From: Pseudomonas helvetica | Lineage (GTDB): Bacteria; Pseudomonadota; Gammaproteobacteria; Pseudomonadales; Pseudomonadaceae | DNA length: 64,000 bases | Assembly: GCF_039908645.1 (NCBI RefSeq) | Contig: NZ_CP150917.1 | Coordinates: 3,855,501-3,919,500, forward strand | Direction: 5' to 3' | Shown here: in pieces, positions 9,124 to 17,929 of the stretch | How the letters are laid out: each line of letters begins with the position of its first letter | How positions within the stretch are numbered: position 1 is the stretch's first letter | Made by a program: the position numbers and the translations under genes | The notes under the pieces: generated by a model | Database searches by the model: none | What the model was told of the DNA's origin: nothing | What the model saw: the letters and a program-made list of their open reading frames with translations, nothing else

Positions 9124-9535
9124 GGGCGAAGACAACCTCTGATTGACAATTGGACGTGTCGCCATTTGGCTGCGGGAAACCTTCGGGTCGCGCTTACCGA
9201 GCTTTATGTGCGTATCCACATAGACCGGTAAATAGGGAAAAGTTCTAGCAAGCCACTGCATAAATAGCTGACGGCCTCCTCAAACAATGGAGGGATGCGA
9301 CCCACTTCCTGATCCGAAGGCTTACTGGAGCAGGCGCAGAAATGAGCTTCAACGTGCCAGCGTTTTTACACACTCAGATCCAGAAGCAGCCCCTCTACAA
9401 ACGTTAACCTCGCCCTCCTTCCGTACCGATTCCGGAGCAGGGATAATGCGCCCTCCCAGTTAATCGGGCGACTTGATCGCCCTGCACAAGCAGCCGTCTG
9501 TATTCAGCTAGCACACTCCAGGGAGGAGCTTTTAC
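9124..9535. other. gene-free stretch
   Basis: About 410 bases between divergent genes. I see no coding frame with a start site and no strong hairpin. It should hold the promoters of the exported Arg-rich protein (minus) and the HAD phosphatase (plus); GGGAGGAGC lies just before the HAD start. Confidence 0.5.
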
Positions 9536-10189
9536 ATGTCATACCGACTTGTCATTTTCGACTTTGATGGCACGCTCGCTGATTCATTTTCGTTCTTTGT
9601 TACGGTGTTCAACCAAGTTGCTGACAAGCACGCATTCCGTCGGATTCACCCGCAAGAGTTGGACTCTCTGCGCAAGCAGGGAGCTCGGGAGATCATGACG
9701 CATATCGGAATGCCCCGCTGGAAGTTGCCTCTGGTAGCACGAACCTTCATGGGCTTGATGAAGAAACATCGAAGCTCGATCCTGCTCTTTGAAAACATCG
9801 CCAATGCCCTGACCCATCTTGACGAAAAGGGACTGATTCTGGCCGTGGTGTCTTCTAATTCCCGAGAAAATGTCACGCAAATTCTGGGCTCCAGCTGTCG
9901 ACATATCCAGGCCTTCGAGTGCGGTGCCTCGATTTTCGGCAAGGCGTCTCGCTTGCGTCGTGTCATGCGCAAATTCGGCGTGGCGCGAGAGGACGTGATC
10001 TACATCGGCGACCAACCTACGGATGGTGAAGCCGCAGCGACTGCCGGTATCGCCTTTGGCGCGGTTGCCTGGGGATATGGGACACATGATGCATTCGACA
10101 CACTTCAATCCCATGAGTGGTTCGCCGATGTCAGCGAATTACGGCGACTGGCACTCAGAAACTCAACCGCGCACCAGGTAAGCCCCTAA
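9536..10189 (+). CDS. HAD family hydrolase, phosphoglycolate phosphatase-like
   Basis: A 217-residue soluble phosphatase of the haloacid dehalogenase superfamily. Motif I is FDFDGT with nucleophile D9 and acid/base D11. Motif II is VSSNS around residue 105. The motif IV region is YIGDQPTDGEAA near 160. A helical cap lies between motifs I and II, as in the Gph/PGP group. GGAGGAGC precedes the ATG. It ends 27 bases inside the 3' end of the convergent TPR gene. Substrate unknown. Confidence 0.88.
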   Translation: MSYRLVIFDFDGTLADSFSFFVTVFNQVADKHAFRRIHPQELDSLRKQGAREIMTHIGMPRWKLPLVARTFMGLMKKHRSSILLFENIANALTHLDEKGLILAVVSSNSRENVTQILGSSCRHIQAFECGASIFGKASRLRRVMRKFGVAREDVIYIGDQPTDGEAAATAGIAFGAVAWGYGTHDAFDTLQSHEWFADVSELRRLALRNSTAHQVSP

Positions 10190-10933
10190 CGGAACCCGAT
10201 GTCGCAGCTTCTTGCAGCTGCCGGGTGCGGGTTGATGCCCTGGCGGGCGATCAGGAAACCAGATTCGGCATTTACCTGGAGGCGGCCAATGACCGCGGGG
10301 AATCTCGACCTCGTCGTACTCGTACTCTGGCTCTGGCTCGACGGAAGTCATTTGCATTTGTCCTTCGGGCCGAGGTCTGCCAGCCGTCGGTGAATCCGAT
10401 ACCCCATCTGCCGTTGCGTAAGCGAAGTTGCCAGCGTCGCGCCCAGCATCCCGAGTGGATTGTTCAGCAACGGCCATTTCTGCTTCGCGGCGCCGTTGGG
10501 TCTCCTCTTCCAGTCCCTTCTGTACGGCGACCTGGTCCGCTTTGGCGTTGGGTGGGGTATTCGAAGCCTGGGCCTGCTGCGCCGCCTGGATCAATTGGAA
10601 GTTGCGGTTGCGTAACGCGACGTTGCTACCAACCCGCATGTTCGAGCGCGCCGCCAACGTTTCAGCCTGTTGGTACTGACCCTGCTGAAGACGCAATACA
10701 CCGAGGTAATGCAGAGTCGCGGGATTGTTCGGCTGGATATGCAGGGCACGCTCCAGCGTGGCAGCGGCCTGGTCCAACTGGCCATCGCCGTACTGCCGCG
10801 AGGCCGTTTCGATCAGGGTGGTTGATGCGCTGTTACTTTGCGAGGGCGCTCTCCGCTCGGCAGCCACCGAACCAAGCGACGCGACGGCGCAGAACACCAG
10901 GATAAGACCCGGCAGAAAATTCTTGGTTGGCAT
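10163..10933 (-). CDS. exported tetratricopeptide-repeat protein
   Basis: A 256-residue protein with an N-terminal signal peptide (MPTKNFLPGLILVFCAVA..., cleavage near SVAAE). TPR units (QLDQAAATLERALHIQPNN, YLGVLRLQQGQYQQAETLA) occupy about 45-100. The middle is Gln/Glu/Ala-rich. The distinctive C-terminus is Pro/Gly/Cys-rich (RGHWPPPGKCRIWFPDRPPG). It is therefore a likely periplasmic or cell-surface protein. It lies downstream of the DUF4157-like gene on the same strand with a 111-base gap, so the two may be co-expressed. Function not known. Confidence 0.72.
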   Translation of the reverse strand: MPTKNFLPGLILVFCAVASLGSVAAERRAPSQSNSASTTLIETASRQYGDGQLDQAAATLERALHIQPNNPATLHYLGVLRLQQGQYQQAETLAARSNMRVGSNVALRNRNFQLIQAAQQAQASNTPPNAKADQVAVQKGLEEETQRRREAEMAVAEQSTRDAGRDAGNFAYATADGVSDSPTAGRPRPEGQMQMTSVEPEPEYEYDEVEIPRGHWPPPGKCRIWFPDRPPGHQPAPGSCKKLRHRVPLGAYLVRG

Positions 10934-11044
10934 CAGGGGGTGGACTCGACTGATCTCGGACGGCACTGCCGTAAAACAGCTCCCAACTGACCTGGCGAGT
11001 ACCCTGAAGTTCCCGCTGCATAGGCTCCAGCTTGCGGATAATCT

Positions 11045-11629
11045 TCAGTGAGTCCCTTCCCGCACCGACCGTCTGACTTCAGCCTGTATGGCATAAGCCG
11101 GCGCCTCCACAGCATTGAAGTCTTGTGTATAGCGCTGGGCAAATACTTCTACCCCCCATTCCTGATACTGCTGCACGTGCTTGAGTTCGTGAGCCCAGAG
11201 TGCGATGTCCTGCTCTGCGGTTTGAACGTCCCGGAAGAGGATGATATCGATCAGCGTCACGGCACCGACATCGGGGTTTTGCAGCATGGCAGTGGCGGTG
11301 CTGAATTGACCGTTGTCGCTAACGGTGTAGCGCGCGGCATCGAGGACGCTGGGGTCGTACCAGCGCAGTAGCTGCTCCCGGATGTACGGCGGAATGGGTT
11401 GGATGTTGGCGTTGGCCGCTTCAGCACGGGCTTGGGTCAGCCACAGCGCCAGGGCAGGTGCCGCGATCTGGTCGATGCCATCAGGCATCTGCACCAGATC
11501 CGGCAGACAGATGCAGCCGTCCAGGCACACTTGTTTCTCGCCAGCTGGGCAGGTGTTGGCCTGGGCTGGCACTGCAAGAGTCAGGCAAAAAACAAACAGC
11601 GCCACCAGGCACGTGGTGATAGGCGGCAT
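11045..11629 (-). CDS. exported DUF4157-like metallopeptidase-fold protein
   Basis: A 194-residue protein with a signal peptide (MPPITTCLVALFVFCLTLA..., cleavage near PAQA). A cysteine-rich segment (CPAGEKQVCLDGCICLP) follows at 27-43. The C-terminal half carries a zincin-like HELKH motif (H147, E148, H151) in WAHELKHVQQYQEWG, as in DUF4157 proteins. GGAGG stands just upstream of the ATG. A peptidase role is plausible, but these proteins often lack shown activity. It precedes the TPR gene. Confidence 0.72.
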   Translation of the reverse strand: MPPITTCLVALFVFCLTLAVPAQANTCPAGEKQVCLDGCICLPDLVQMPDGIDQIAAPALALWLTQARAEAANANIQPIPPYIREQLLRWYDPSVLDAARYTVSDNGQFSTATAMLQNPDVGAVTLIDIILFRDVQTAEQDIALWAHELKHVQQYQEWGVEVFAQRYTQDFNAVEAPAYAIQAEVRRSVREGTH

Positions 11630-11820
11630 TGGGTCCTCCAGGGACAGACGCAGCGCGCACAGTCGATCACCATTGATCGACGACCTGCATAACTTTAGCG
11701 TATCCCTATCGGTCTCTTTTCGATGACTGCTGTGGGCCAGGCTGTGTGAAAACGCAGGCGTCCTATCAGAGTTTTGCTGCTTATAAAAAACACGCAGCGG
11801 AAATGTGAAGTCGGCGTTGA

Positions 11821-12294
11821 CTATAAACTCCGTGACATAAGGTATTGTTCTTTCCCCCAAGCCTCAAAGCGCTCCAACACTTCCCAGCCAAGCGTGGTGT
11901 AATAATTGCTCTGGTTGTGGGTGTGCAAGTACAAGGTCGTGAATCCAGTGTCTCTTGCATGGTCACAGATGCCTTCGATTAACTGCGCTGCGAGCCCTCT
12001 CCTTCGAGCGTCAGGTGTGATGAACACACACGCAAGCCACGGGCCCAGATCCGGCCGGTCAGAAAGGTCGTTACTGGCAAGTGTAGCGCCGCCCAGCAAC
12101 TGGTCTCGTTCCGTTGCGATCAGGCACTTCCAACGGCCATCACGCTGTCCATCGGAGAACTCTTGTTGCCAACTTGAAAGAGATTGCTGCGCAAATTCAT
12201 AACTGAATTCCCGATAAAGCCATTCGGCCATAACATCGCACTTGTCCATTTGTGTATCGAGCCAATCCACTCGCAGCATCTGAATAACGTCCAT
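11821..12294 (-). CDS. GNAT family N-acetyltransferase
   Basis: A 157-residue acetyl-CoA-dependent transferase. Motif A is VFITPDARRRGLAAQLIE (about 91-108), with the Rxx(G)xA pyrophosphate-binding turn. Motif B is YLHTHNQSNYYTTLGWEVLER. The acceptor is unknown. Its 5' end is entered in another frame by the small secreted-protein reading frame starting at 12575, which I read as a degraded neighbour rather than a true overlap. Confidence 0.85.
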   Translation of the reverse strand: MDVIQMLRVDWLDTQMDKCDVMAEWLYREFSYEFAQQSLSSWQQEFSDGQRDGRWKCLIATERDQLLGGATLASNDLSDRPDLGPWLACVFITPDARRRGLAAQLIEGICDHARDTGFTTLYLHTHNQSNYYTTLGWEVLERFEAWGKEQYLMSRSL

Positions 12295-12575
12295 TCACAG
12301 TCTCTCCAGTTTTTCAATTCACACTGCGCGCTGCATCCCAGATGTCTCGTGCACCCAGGCCGGCATGCCACTGCCGTTGCATATCCCGCAGCGTACAGTT
12401 GTTGCGCGTCGTCCAATTGCGCCACGCTGTCTGTGCAGATATTCGCAAGTGGGCAAGTTACTTCCGGAACGAGCATGGGGGCAACGACTCGGAGCGGTTT
12501 CACGAAAGCCAGCACGGCGGCTGGTAACGTCAATACGGTGATGGCCGATATCAGGATGATGCGTTTGAGCTTCAT
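12295..12575 (-). pseudogene. truncated small exported protein
   Basis: It starts six bases after the DUF3224 stop. The first 30 residues are a good signal peptide (KRIILISAITVLTLPAAVLA), followed by an ordered-looking stretch with two cysteines (VTCPLANICTDSVAQL) up to about residue 70. After that the translation becomes Cys/Trp/Arg-rich nonsense and runs 175 bases into the GNAT gene in a different frame. I read this as the N-terminal part of a larger exported protein whose end was lost or shifted. A real short protein is the alternative. Confidence 0.45.
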
Positions 12576-12581
12576 CACTGT

Positions 12582-12980
12582 TCAGCGCGTTGGCATGAGT
12601 TGATAGTTGAACAGATAGAAATGCTGCCCATCACGGATATCTATTTCCATCGTGCCGCTGAGTCCCTCCAATTCGCCGGTACCCGAGTCGGGCACGACCT
12701 GAATGGTCAGTGTTCGCTGGCCTCTGTCCATCGTTCCAAAATGCATCAACACAAAGCTGCCTGCCCTTCCCGCCAGATTACCCTCAACCCGCTCCATCGC
12801 CACATAGCCGGCAGATCCCGGGACCGTCGAGAGGGAGGCAAGCATCTCTCCCAGACTATTGGCCACCAAGTCTCCCTGAAACGTCTTGTGTATGGCCTTT
12901 CTGCTCAGTTGAGCGGCCTCGGTACCGGTCGCAACAGGATGGACGGGGAGTTGGACGTCGAATGTTCCCTTGGCTTGCAT
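12582..12980 (-). CDS. DUF3224 domain-containing protein
   Basis: A 132-residue soluble protein, one beta-barrel-like DUF3224 domain (about 1-130). Family-like segments are MQAKGTFDVQL at the N-terminus, GSAGYVAMERVEG, GSFVLMHFGTM and IDIRDGQHFYLFNYQL near the end. The last matches the usual conserved C-terminus, so it is full length. Function is unknown. It is divergent from the AraC regulator gene at 13159, which may control it. Confidence 0.85.
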   Translation of the reverse strand: MQAKGTFDVQLPVHPVATGTEAAQLSRKAIHKTFQGDLVANSLGEMLASLSTVPGSAGYVAMERVEGNLAGRAGSFVLMHFGTMDRGQRTLTIQVVPDSGTGELEGLSGTMEIDIRDGQHFYLFNYQLMPTR

Positions 12981-13158
12981 GCTGTCATCTCCATTAAAAA
13001 TCCAGGTAATGCCGTAAGGTCTATACCTGACGCAGTTGTTGTCGACGCTAATCCCTCGACTGTTTACAGTCCGCCTATGCCGAGATCAGCGGCTTATTTG
13101 AGCGGTCCACACAGTCGGACCTATCCCTGATTTGTATTGGAGCAGATGGCGACCGAAG

Positions 13159-14007
13159 ATGATTGGAAAAACACGACCAGCCTCTATTGTTATCCTGCAG
13201 CCCGCACGAGGCGTCCTTAATCAGCGATTGACGAGCCCGCAGTTCACTCACGTTCGCGAGGCCCCCTCAGTCCAGTTGACACCCTGGGTTGAGCATTATT
13301 GGTATGTCAGCTGGAATCTCAGCGATCAGCCTGCACAGCAACAGGAAACCCTGCCTCACCCCAATGTGCATCTCGTTGTGGAAAGGGGTCAGGTCCATGT
13401 GTGGGGACCCCGTCGCTCCCGCTTCAGCAAGACGCTGTCTGGCAACAGCTGGGCGTTTGGAATCAAGTTCCGTCCCGCTGCATTCCAGCCATTTCTCGGC
13501 GGACCTGTCAGCCGGTTGGCCAACCGATCGCTCCCGGCCTCTGAAGTTTTTGGGGCGGCGGTCGACAGGTTGGCCGAGCAAATCGAATGTCCGGGGATGG
13601 CGAGCCTGTGCGAGCAATCAGAAGCGTTGCTGAGTCCCTGCTTGCCGCAACCCGATGAGCGTGTAGAACTGCTCAATGACCTCATCGCCCAAATCGCGTC
13701 AGACAACAGACTGACAACAGTGGCACAACTCAGTGAGTTGTCCAGAGTTAGCGAGCGGCAGTTACAACGCCTCTTTGCCCATTACGTCGGCGTAAGTCCG
13801 AAGTGGGTGATTGCCCGATACCGGCTACATGAAGCACTGACCCTGCTGCAGAGCGGCGAAGCCAGGCCGGGGACGGATCTCGCGCTCAAGCTGGGTTATT
13901 TTGATCAGGCACACTTCATCAGGGACTTCACCCGGATGGTCGGTCTGGCACCCGCAAAATATGTCCAGACATATACGGCTTTGTTGCGGAATGCTGACGC
14001 GGGGTGA
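13159..14007 (+). CDS. AraC family transcriptional regulator
   Basis: About 282 residues from the chosen ATG; a start 27 bases upstream is possible. The N-terminal region (about 35-150) is a sensor of the DUF6597 type: it has the VEHYWYVSWNL and LPHPNVHLVVERG segments. The C-terminal AraC double helix-turn-helix (about 175-280) contains SELSRVSERQLQRLFAHYVG and GYFDQAHFIRDFTRMVG. It is divergent from the DUF3224 gene across about 180 bases. Effector unknown. Confidence 0.88.
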   Translation: MIGKTRPASIVILQPARGVLNQRLTSPQFTHVREAPSVQLTPWVEHYWYVSWNLSDQPAQQQETLPHPNVHLVVERGQVHVWGPRRSRFSKTLSGNSWAFGIKFRPAAFQPFLGGPVSRLANRSLPASEVFGAAVDRLAEQIECPGMASLCEQSEALLSPCLPQPDERVELLNDLIAQIASDNRLTTVAQLSELSRVSERQLQRLFAHYVGVSPKWVIARYRLHEALTLLQSGEARPGTDLALKLGYFDQAHFIRDFTRMVGLAPAKYVQTYTALLRNADAG

Positions 14008-14030
14008 GTCTCCCCTCCCCCCAGGCGGAC

Positions 14031-14180
14031 TTATCTCACTCGCACCGTCATCGGTACTCCAAGTGCTGAACTGATCACGATGAACCGATTGCTTCGTCCA
14101 GTGCCGCCCCACACAAAGGGGCCCGCCAAAGCATAGACGGTTGAATCCACACCCAAAAGTTGACTTTCAGGTCCGCGCAT
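14031..14180 (-). CDS. small ORF related to the 22443 remnant
   Basis: A 49-codon open frame (MRGPESQLLGVDST...) ending in a tidy ISSALGVPMTVRVR-like tail. Its middle (YALAGPFVWGG) repeats at nucleotide level, with few mismatches over 38 bases, in the minus-strand fragment at 22442-22479. This suggests a genuine small protein family, or the C-terminal remnant of one. There is no convincing ribosome binding site. Part of it (14138-14159) also matches a 22-base repeat near 62061. Confidence 0.3.
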   Translation of the reverse strand: MRGPESQLLGVDSTVYALAGPFVWGGTGRSNRFIVISSALGVPMTVRVR

Positions 14181-14227
14181 CAAAATCGAAGTTCTACCGA
14201 AAACCATGCTTTGAATGAGCCGCCCCT

Positions 14228-14821
14228 CTACCCCGCTTCCACTTCATTGACCGGCAACGAAGCAAACATTTCAGCGCGGCACACCTCAAGGATCTCATCC
14301 GCCAGCGCGGAATCATCCGGGCAGGCACGCGACAAAATAATCGCACCGACAGCACGAGACAGCAGGTCGATCATTTTCTTTCTGTCCTCACCCGGAGCGG
14401 CATCCGGCCTGGTCGGATATTTGTCCCCCAGTGTTTGCAGGATGTGCTCGATCCCTTCGGCAAACGTCGCTTTCACATCGTCCGATTGACGCGCCGCATC
14501 GCCACACAACGCGGCCATGGTGCAACCGCTGCCACGTCCGTCCCGATGCTCCCTCGTCACATAGACGTCGATGAAGCCCGGAACATCGAGCGCTTCCGCG
14601 CCTACCAGCGATTTGGAAAGACTGCAGGCAGAGGCTTCGGCCATCAGGTCGGCCTTCGAACCGAAATGCTTGTAGAAACCTCCGTGGGTGAAACCGGCAG
14701 CCGCCATGAGATCCGATACACCGACGCCGTCGAAGCCGCGCTCACGGAACAGCTCAGAGGCCGTTTCAACGATGTGCTCCCGATTGGCCTGCGCCTGGGC
14801 CTTGGTCACTCTCACGTGCAA
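14228..14821 (-). CDS. TetR/AcrR family transcriptional repressor
   Basis: A 197-residue regulator. The N-terminal helix-turn-helix (about 12-58) contains the typical GVGVSDLMAAAGFTHGGFYKHFGSK region. The C-terminal domain, with a GSGCTMAALCGD segment, resembles TetR regulators of electrophile/NemR-like response. It is divergent from the Old Yellow Enzyme gene across about 140 bases, so it most likely represses the 14964-18928 redox run. A cysteine in the ligand domain (GCTM) may serve as a redox or electrophile sensor; that is inference. Confidence 0.9.
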   Translation of the reverse strand: MHVRVTKAQAQANREHIVETASELFRERGFDGVGVSDLMAAAGFTHGGFYKHFGSKADLMAEASACSLSKSLVGAEALDVPGFIDVYVTREHRDGRGSGCTMAALCGDAARQSDDVKATFAEGIEHILQTLGDKYPTRPDAAPGEDRKKMIDLLSRAVGAIILSRACPDDSALADEILEVCRAEMFASLPVNEVEAG

Positions 14822-14963
14822 TACCTCATGTCCACTGGGAAATCATGCGCCCAATGATACATAGATGTTGGTCATAATCAAAATCGTTGACAGTTTAGAT
14901 TTCGATCATCATCCTAATTGCACGCACAACGATCTCCATCAACGGGCACGGAAGAAATACCAA

Positions 14964-16064
14964 ATGACCGACCAGAATCTGTTCACCCCTTACACGCTTG
15001 GCGCCCTCACGCTGTCGAACCGTGTCGTCCTCGCGCCACTGACACGCAACCGCGCAGGCGAAGGCTTTGTGCCAAGCGAGTTCGCGGCCACCTATTACAG
15101 CCAACGCGCAAGCGCAGGCTTGCTGATCAGCGAAGCTACGCAGATTTCCCAACAGGGTCAGGGCTATCAGGACACCCCCGGGATCTACACGCAGGCGCAG
15201 ATAGATGGCTGGCGCAAAGTGACCGATGCCGTCCACGCCAAGGGCGGAAAAATCTTCCTGCAACTGTGGCATGTCGGCCGTGTGTCGCACGTTGATCTGC
15301 AAGAAAACGGCGCCGCCCCCGTGGCTCCTTCTGCGCTGCGAGCCGCCACAAAAGTATTCGTCAACAACCGCTTTGAAGACGTCTCCGAGCCGCGCGCACT
15401 GGACATCGGCGAACTGCCGGGGATCGTCTCCGATTTCCGCCGGGCCGCGGCAAACGCTGTCGCCGCCGGGTTCGATGGCGTGGAGATTCACGGCGCGAAC
15501 GGCTATTTGCTGGATCAATTCCTCAAGGACAGCGCCAACGTGCGCACCGATGTTTACGGCGGCTCGATTGAAAATCGTGCGCGTCTGTTGCTCGAAGTGA
15601 CGGCAGCCGTCGTCAATGAAATCGGCGTGGATCGCACCGGTGTGCGCTTGTCGCCGGTGTCGCCGGCCAATGGCGTTTCCAGCAGCGATCCGCAGGCGCA
15701 ATTCAATTACGTCGTCGATCAACTCGACGCCCTCGGCGTCGTTTATCTGCACATGGTCGAAGGCGCGACCGGTGGCCCGCGTGACGTGGCGCCATTCGAT
15801 TTCGGCGCCCTGCGCCAGCGCTTCAAAAACACCTACATCGCCAACAACGGCTATGACCTGGACCTGGCGACTTCGCGGCTCGCCGAAGACCAGGCCGATC
15901 TGATCGCGTTCGGTCGTCCATTCATTGGCAACCCGGATCTGGTGGAACGCCTCAAGCGCGGCGCGCCGTTGTCCGCTTTCAATCCCGCCACCCTCTATGG
16001 CGGCGGCTCGGCAGGCTACATCGACTACCCGACGTTGGCTGAATCGAGCGCCACCGCAAGCTGA
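14964..16064 (+). CDS. alkene reductase, Old Yellow Enzyme family
   Basis: A 366-residue FMN-dependent TIM barrel that reduces activated C=C bonds with NAD(P)H. It shows LAPLTRNRAGEG near the N-terminus, LQLWHVGRVSH, the substrate- and FMN-binding EIHGANGYLLDQFLKD, and the C-terminal IAFGRPFIGNPDLVERL. Length and motifs fit the NemA/XenB/morphinone-reductase group. The start at MTDQNLFTP is chosen over an upstream frame extension because it matches the family. It leads a same-strand run of oxidoreductases divergent from a TetR gene. Confidence 0.93.
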   Translation: MTDQNLFTPYTLGALTLSNRVVLAPLTRNRAGEGFVPSEFAATYYSQRASAGLLISEATQISQQGQGYQDTPGIYTQAQIDGWRKVTDAVHAKGGKIFLQLWHVGRVSHVDLQENGAAPVAPSALRAATKVFVNNRFEDVSEPRALDIGELPGIVSDFRRAAANAVAAGFDGVEIHGANGYLLDQFLKDSANVRTDVYGGSIENRARLLLEVTAAVVNEIGVDRTGVRLSPVSPANGVSSSDPQAQFNYVVDQLDALGVVYLHMVEGATGGPRDVAPFDFGALRQRFKNTYIANNGYDLDLATSRLAEDQADLIAFGRPFIGNPDLVERLKRGAPLSAFNPATLYGGGSAGYIDYPTLAESSATAS

Positions 16065-16118
16065 GCAATCAATGACCGCGTTTTCTGTTTTCACACACCC
16101 TGAAAGAGAGATGATCCC

Positions 16119-16907
16119 ATGAGCACTCGCCCTACTGTTCTCATCACTGGCGCCTCCACCGGCATTGGCGCCGTCTACGCCGAACGCTTCGCTCAACGCG
16201 GTCACGACCTGGTAATAGTCGCCCGAGACCAGGCACGCCTGGACGCACTTGCAGCCCGATTGCGCAGCGAACACGGCGTCGCCGTCGATGTGATTCCGGC
16301 GGATCTGACCCAACTCAGCGATCTGACAACCGTTGAGTCCCGCCTGCGCGACGACGCCCGTATCGGCATCCTCGTCAATAACGCCGGCGCCGCGTTGTCC
16401 GGCAACTTCATCGACCAAAGCACCGACAGCGTTGCACAACTGGTCGCCCTCAACACCACAGCGCTGGTGCGGCTCGCCAGCGCCATCGCCCCACGCCTGG
16501 CCAAAGCAGGCGACGGTGCGATCATCAACATCGGTTCGGTGGTGGGTCTTGCGCCGGAGTTCGGCATGTCGGTCTACGGTGCGACCAAGGCGTTTGTGCT
16601 GTTCCTTTCCCAAGGCCTGAGTTTGGAACTTTCACCTCAGGGCGTGTACGTGCAGGCCGTGCTGCCGGCGGCCACCCGCACGGAAATCTGGGATCGCTCC
16701 GGCGTCGACATCAACACCTTGAACGAAATCATGGAAGTGGACGATCTGGTGGATGCAGCACTGGTCGGTTTCGATCGTCGCGAACCGGTGACGATCCCGC
16801 CGCTGCAAGAAGCTGAACGCTGGGATGACCTGCAAATCGCACGTCAGGGTCTGCTGGGGCAAATCCGCCAGTCTGCGGTTGCCCAGCGCTACCACACTCA
16901 ACAGTGA
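16119..16907 (+). CDS. SDR family oxidoreductase
   Basis: A 262-residue classical short-chain dehydrogenase. It has the Rossmann motif TGASTGIG (10-17), NNAG (87-90), and the catalytic set S140, Y153 and K157 (YGATK). GAGAGATGATCCC precedes the ATG. It lies 54 bases after the OYE gene, probably in one transcript. A large perfect inverted repeat follows it at 16930-16973. Confidence 0.9.
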   Translation: MSTRPTVLITGASTGIGAVYAERFAQRGHDLVIVARDQARLDALAARLRSEHGVAVDVIPADLTQLSDLTTVESRLRDDARIGILVNNAGAALSGNFIDQSTDSVAQLVALNTTALVRLASAIAPRLAKAGDGAIINIGSVVGLAPEFGMSVYGATKAFVLFLSQGLSLELSPQGVYVQAVLPAATRTEIWDRSGVDINTLNEIMEVDDLVDAALVGFDRREPVTIPPLQEAERWDDLQIARQGLLGQIRQSAVAQRYHTQQ

Positions 16908-16929
16908 TCTTTTGGTAGCGAGCATTCGC

Positions 16930-16973
16930 GCCGGATTCGATGCAGGCGTGCCAGACGCTGCATCGAATCCGGC
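16930..16973. repeat. long perfect inverted repeat (15-bp outer stem)
   Basis: GCCGGATTCGATGCA (16930-16944) pairs perfectly with TGCATCGAATCCGGC (16959-16973). An inner GCGT/ACGC stem separated by a single bulged base makes the hairpin nearly 20 bp. There is no T-tract. It falls between the SDR and hydrolase genes of one run, so it may stabilise or attenuate the transcript, or be a partial terminator. No second copy was noticed in the window. Confidence 0.7.
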
Positions 16974-16991
16974 CCGCTGTTCGGAGTAGAA

Positions 16992-17861
16992 ATGAATCCA
17001 ACGAAGACAAATACCCCCGCTGGCTCGCAGACGTCGTTCGTCGACGCGGCGAACCAGTCGATTACGGTCAACGGCATTCCCTTCGCCTATCGCGACACCG
17101 GCCCCACAACCGGTGTGCCACTCGTACTGTTTAACCATTGGGGCGCGGTGCTGGACAACTTCGACCCCGCGATAATCGATGGCCTGGCACAAACACGGCG
17201 CGTCATTGCCACCGACTATCGCGGCATCGGCGGCTCTGGTGGAACCGCGCCACTGACGGTCGGCGAAATGGCTGACGATGCCATCCAGCTGATACGTGCG
17301 CTGGGTTTCGAGACCGTCGACGTGCTCGGTTTCTCACTCGGCGGCTTCATCGCTCAGGACATCGCCCTGAAGGCACCCGAATTGGTGCGCCGATTGATTC
17401 TCAGCGGAACCGGGCCGGCCGGCGGCACCGGTATCGACAAGGTCGGTTCGGTGACGTGGCCATTGATGATCAAGGGCTTGCTGACCTTGCGAGATCCCAA
17501 GGTCTACCTGTTCTTTACTTCGACGCCCAATGGCAATCGAGCCGCATCGCAGTATTTGCAGCGCTTGAAAGAGCGCAAAAAAAATCGTGACAAAGGCCCG
17601 ACGCCCAGCGCTTTCCTACGGCAGTTGAAAGCCATCACCGCGTGGGGCAAACAGGCGCCCCAAAACCTCGGGCGCTTGTGGATGCCGACGCTGATCGTCA
17701 ACGGCGACAACGACATCATGGTGCCCAGCGTTAACTCGATTGCGCTTGCCAACTGCATTCCCAACGCACAGCTGGTCATTTATGAAGATGCCGGGCACGG
17801 CGGCATTTTCCAGCACTACGTTGACTTTGTGACCAAGGTACTGGCGTTCCTTGATGCCTGA
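16992..17861 (+). CDS. alpha/beta hydrolase
   Basis: A 289-residue alpha/beta-fold hydrolase. The nucleophile elbow is GFSLGG with S115. The oxyanion region is FNHWGAVLDNF and the catalytic His is in EDAGHGG near the C-terminus. The core fits epoxide-hydrolase/haloperoxidase-like or esterase members. It follows the SDR gene after the inverted repeat and precedes a quinone reductase, in the run divergent from TetR. Substrate unknown. Confidence 0.88.
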   Translation: MNPTKTNTPAGSQTSFVDAANQSITVNGIPFAYRDTGPTTGVPLVLFNHWGAVLDNFDPAIIDGLAQTRRVIATDYRGIGGSGGTAPLTVGEMADDAIQLIRALGFETVDVLGFSLGGFIAQDIALKAPELVRRLILSGTGPAGGTGIDKVGSVTWPLMIKGLLTLRDPKVYLFFTSTPNGNRAASQYLQRLKERKKNRDKGPTPSAFLRQLKAITAWGKQAPQNLGRLWMPTLIVNGDNDIMVPSVNSIALANCIPNAQLVIYEDAGHGGIFQHYVDFVTKVLAFLDA

Positions 17862-17929
17862 TAACACGGCGCAGCAACGCCGCAAACGCTCCGTCCACCC
17901 TCATTCCAACCGACAAGAGCCGCACAACG

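Noticed and set aside
10833..11021. Small minus-strand frame MQRELQGTRQVSWELFYG... between the DUF4157-like and TPR genes, with GGAG upstream
   Set aside because: It runs into the TPR gene's signal peptide in another frame and has no recognisable fold; it could at best be a remnant.
14138..14159. A 22-base match between 14138-14159 and about 62061-62082 (GGTTGAATCCACA-CCAAAAG)
   Set aside because: Too short and only two copies seen; possibly a repeat of the GCTTTTGGC family, but not enough to call.
14895..16613. A 572-codon open frame on the minus strand opposite the OYE and SDR genes
   Set aside because: Opposite two strongly supported genes; composition is that of an antisense shadow in GC-rich DNA and it lacks a family.
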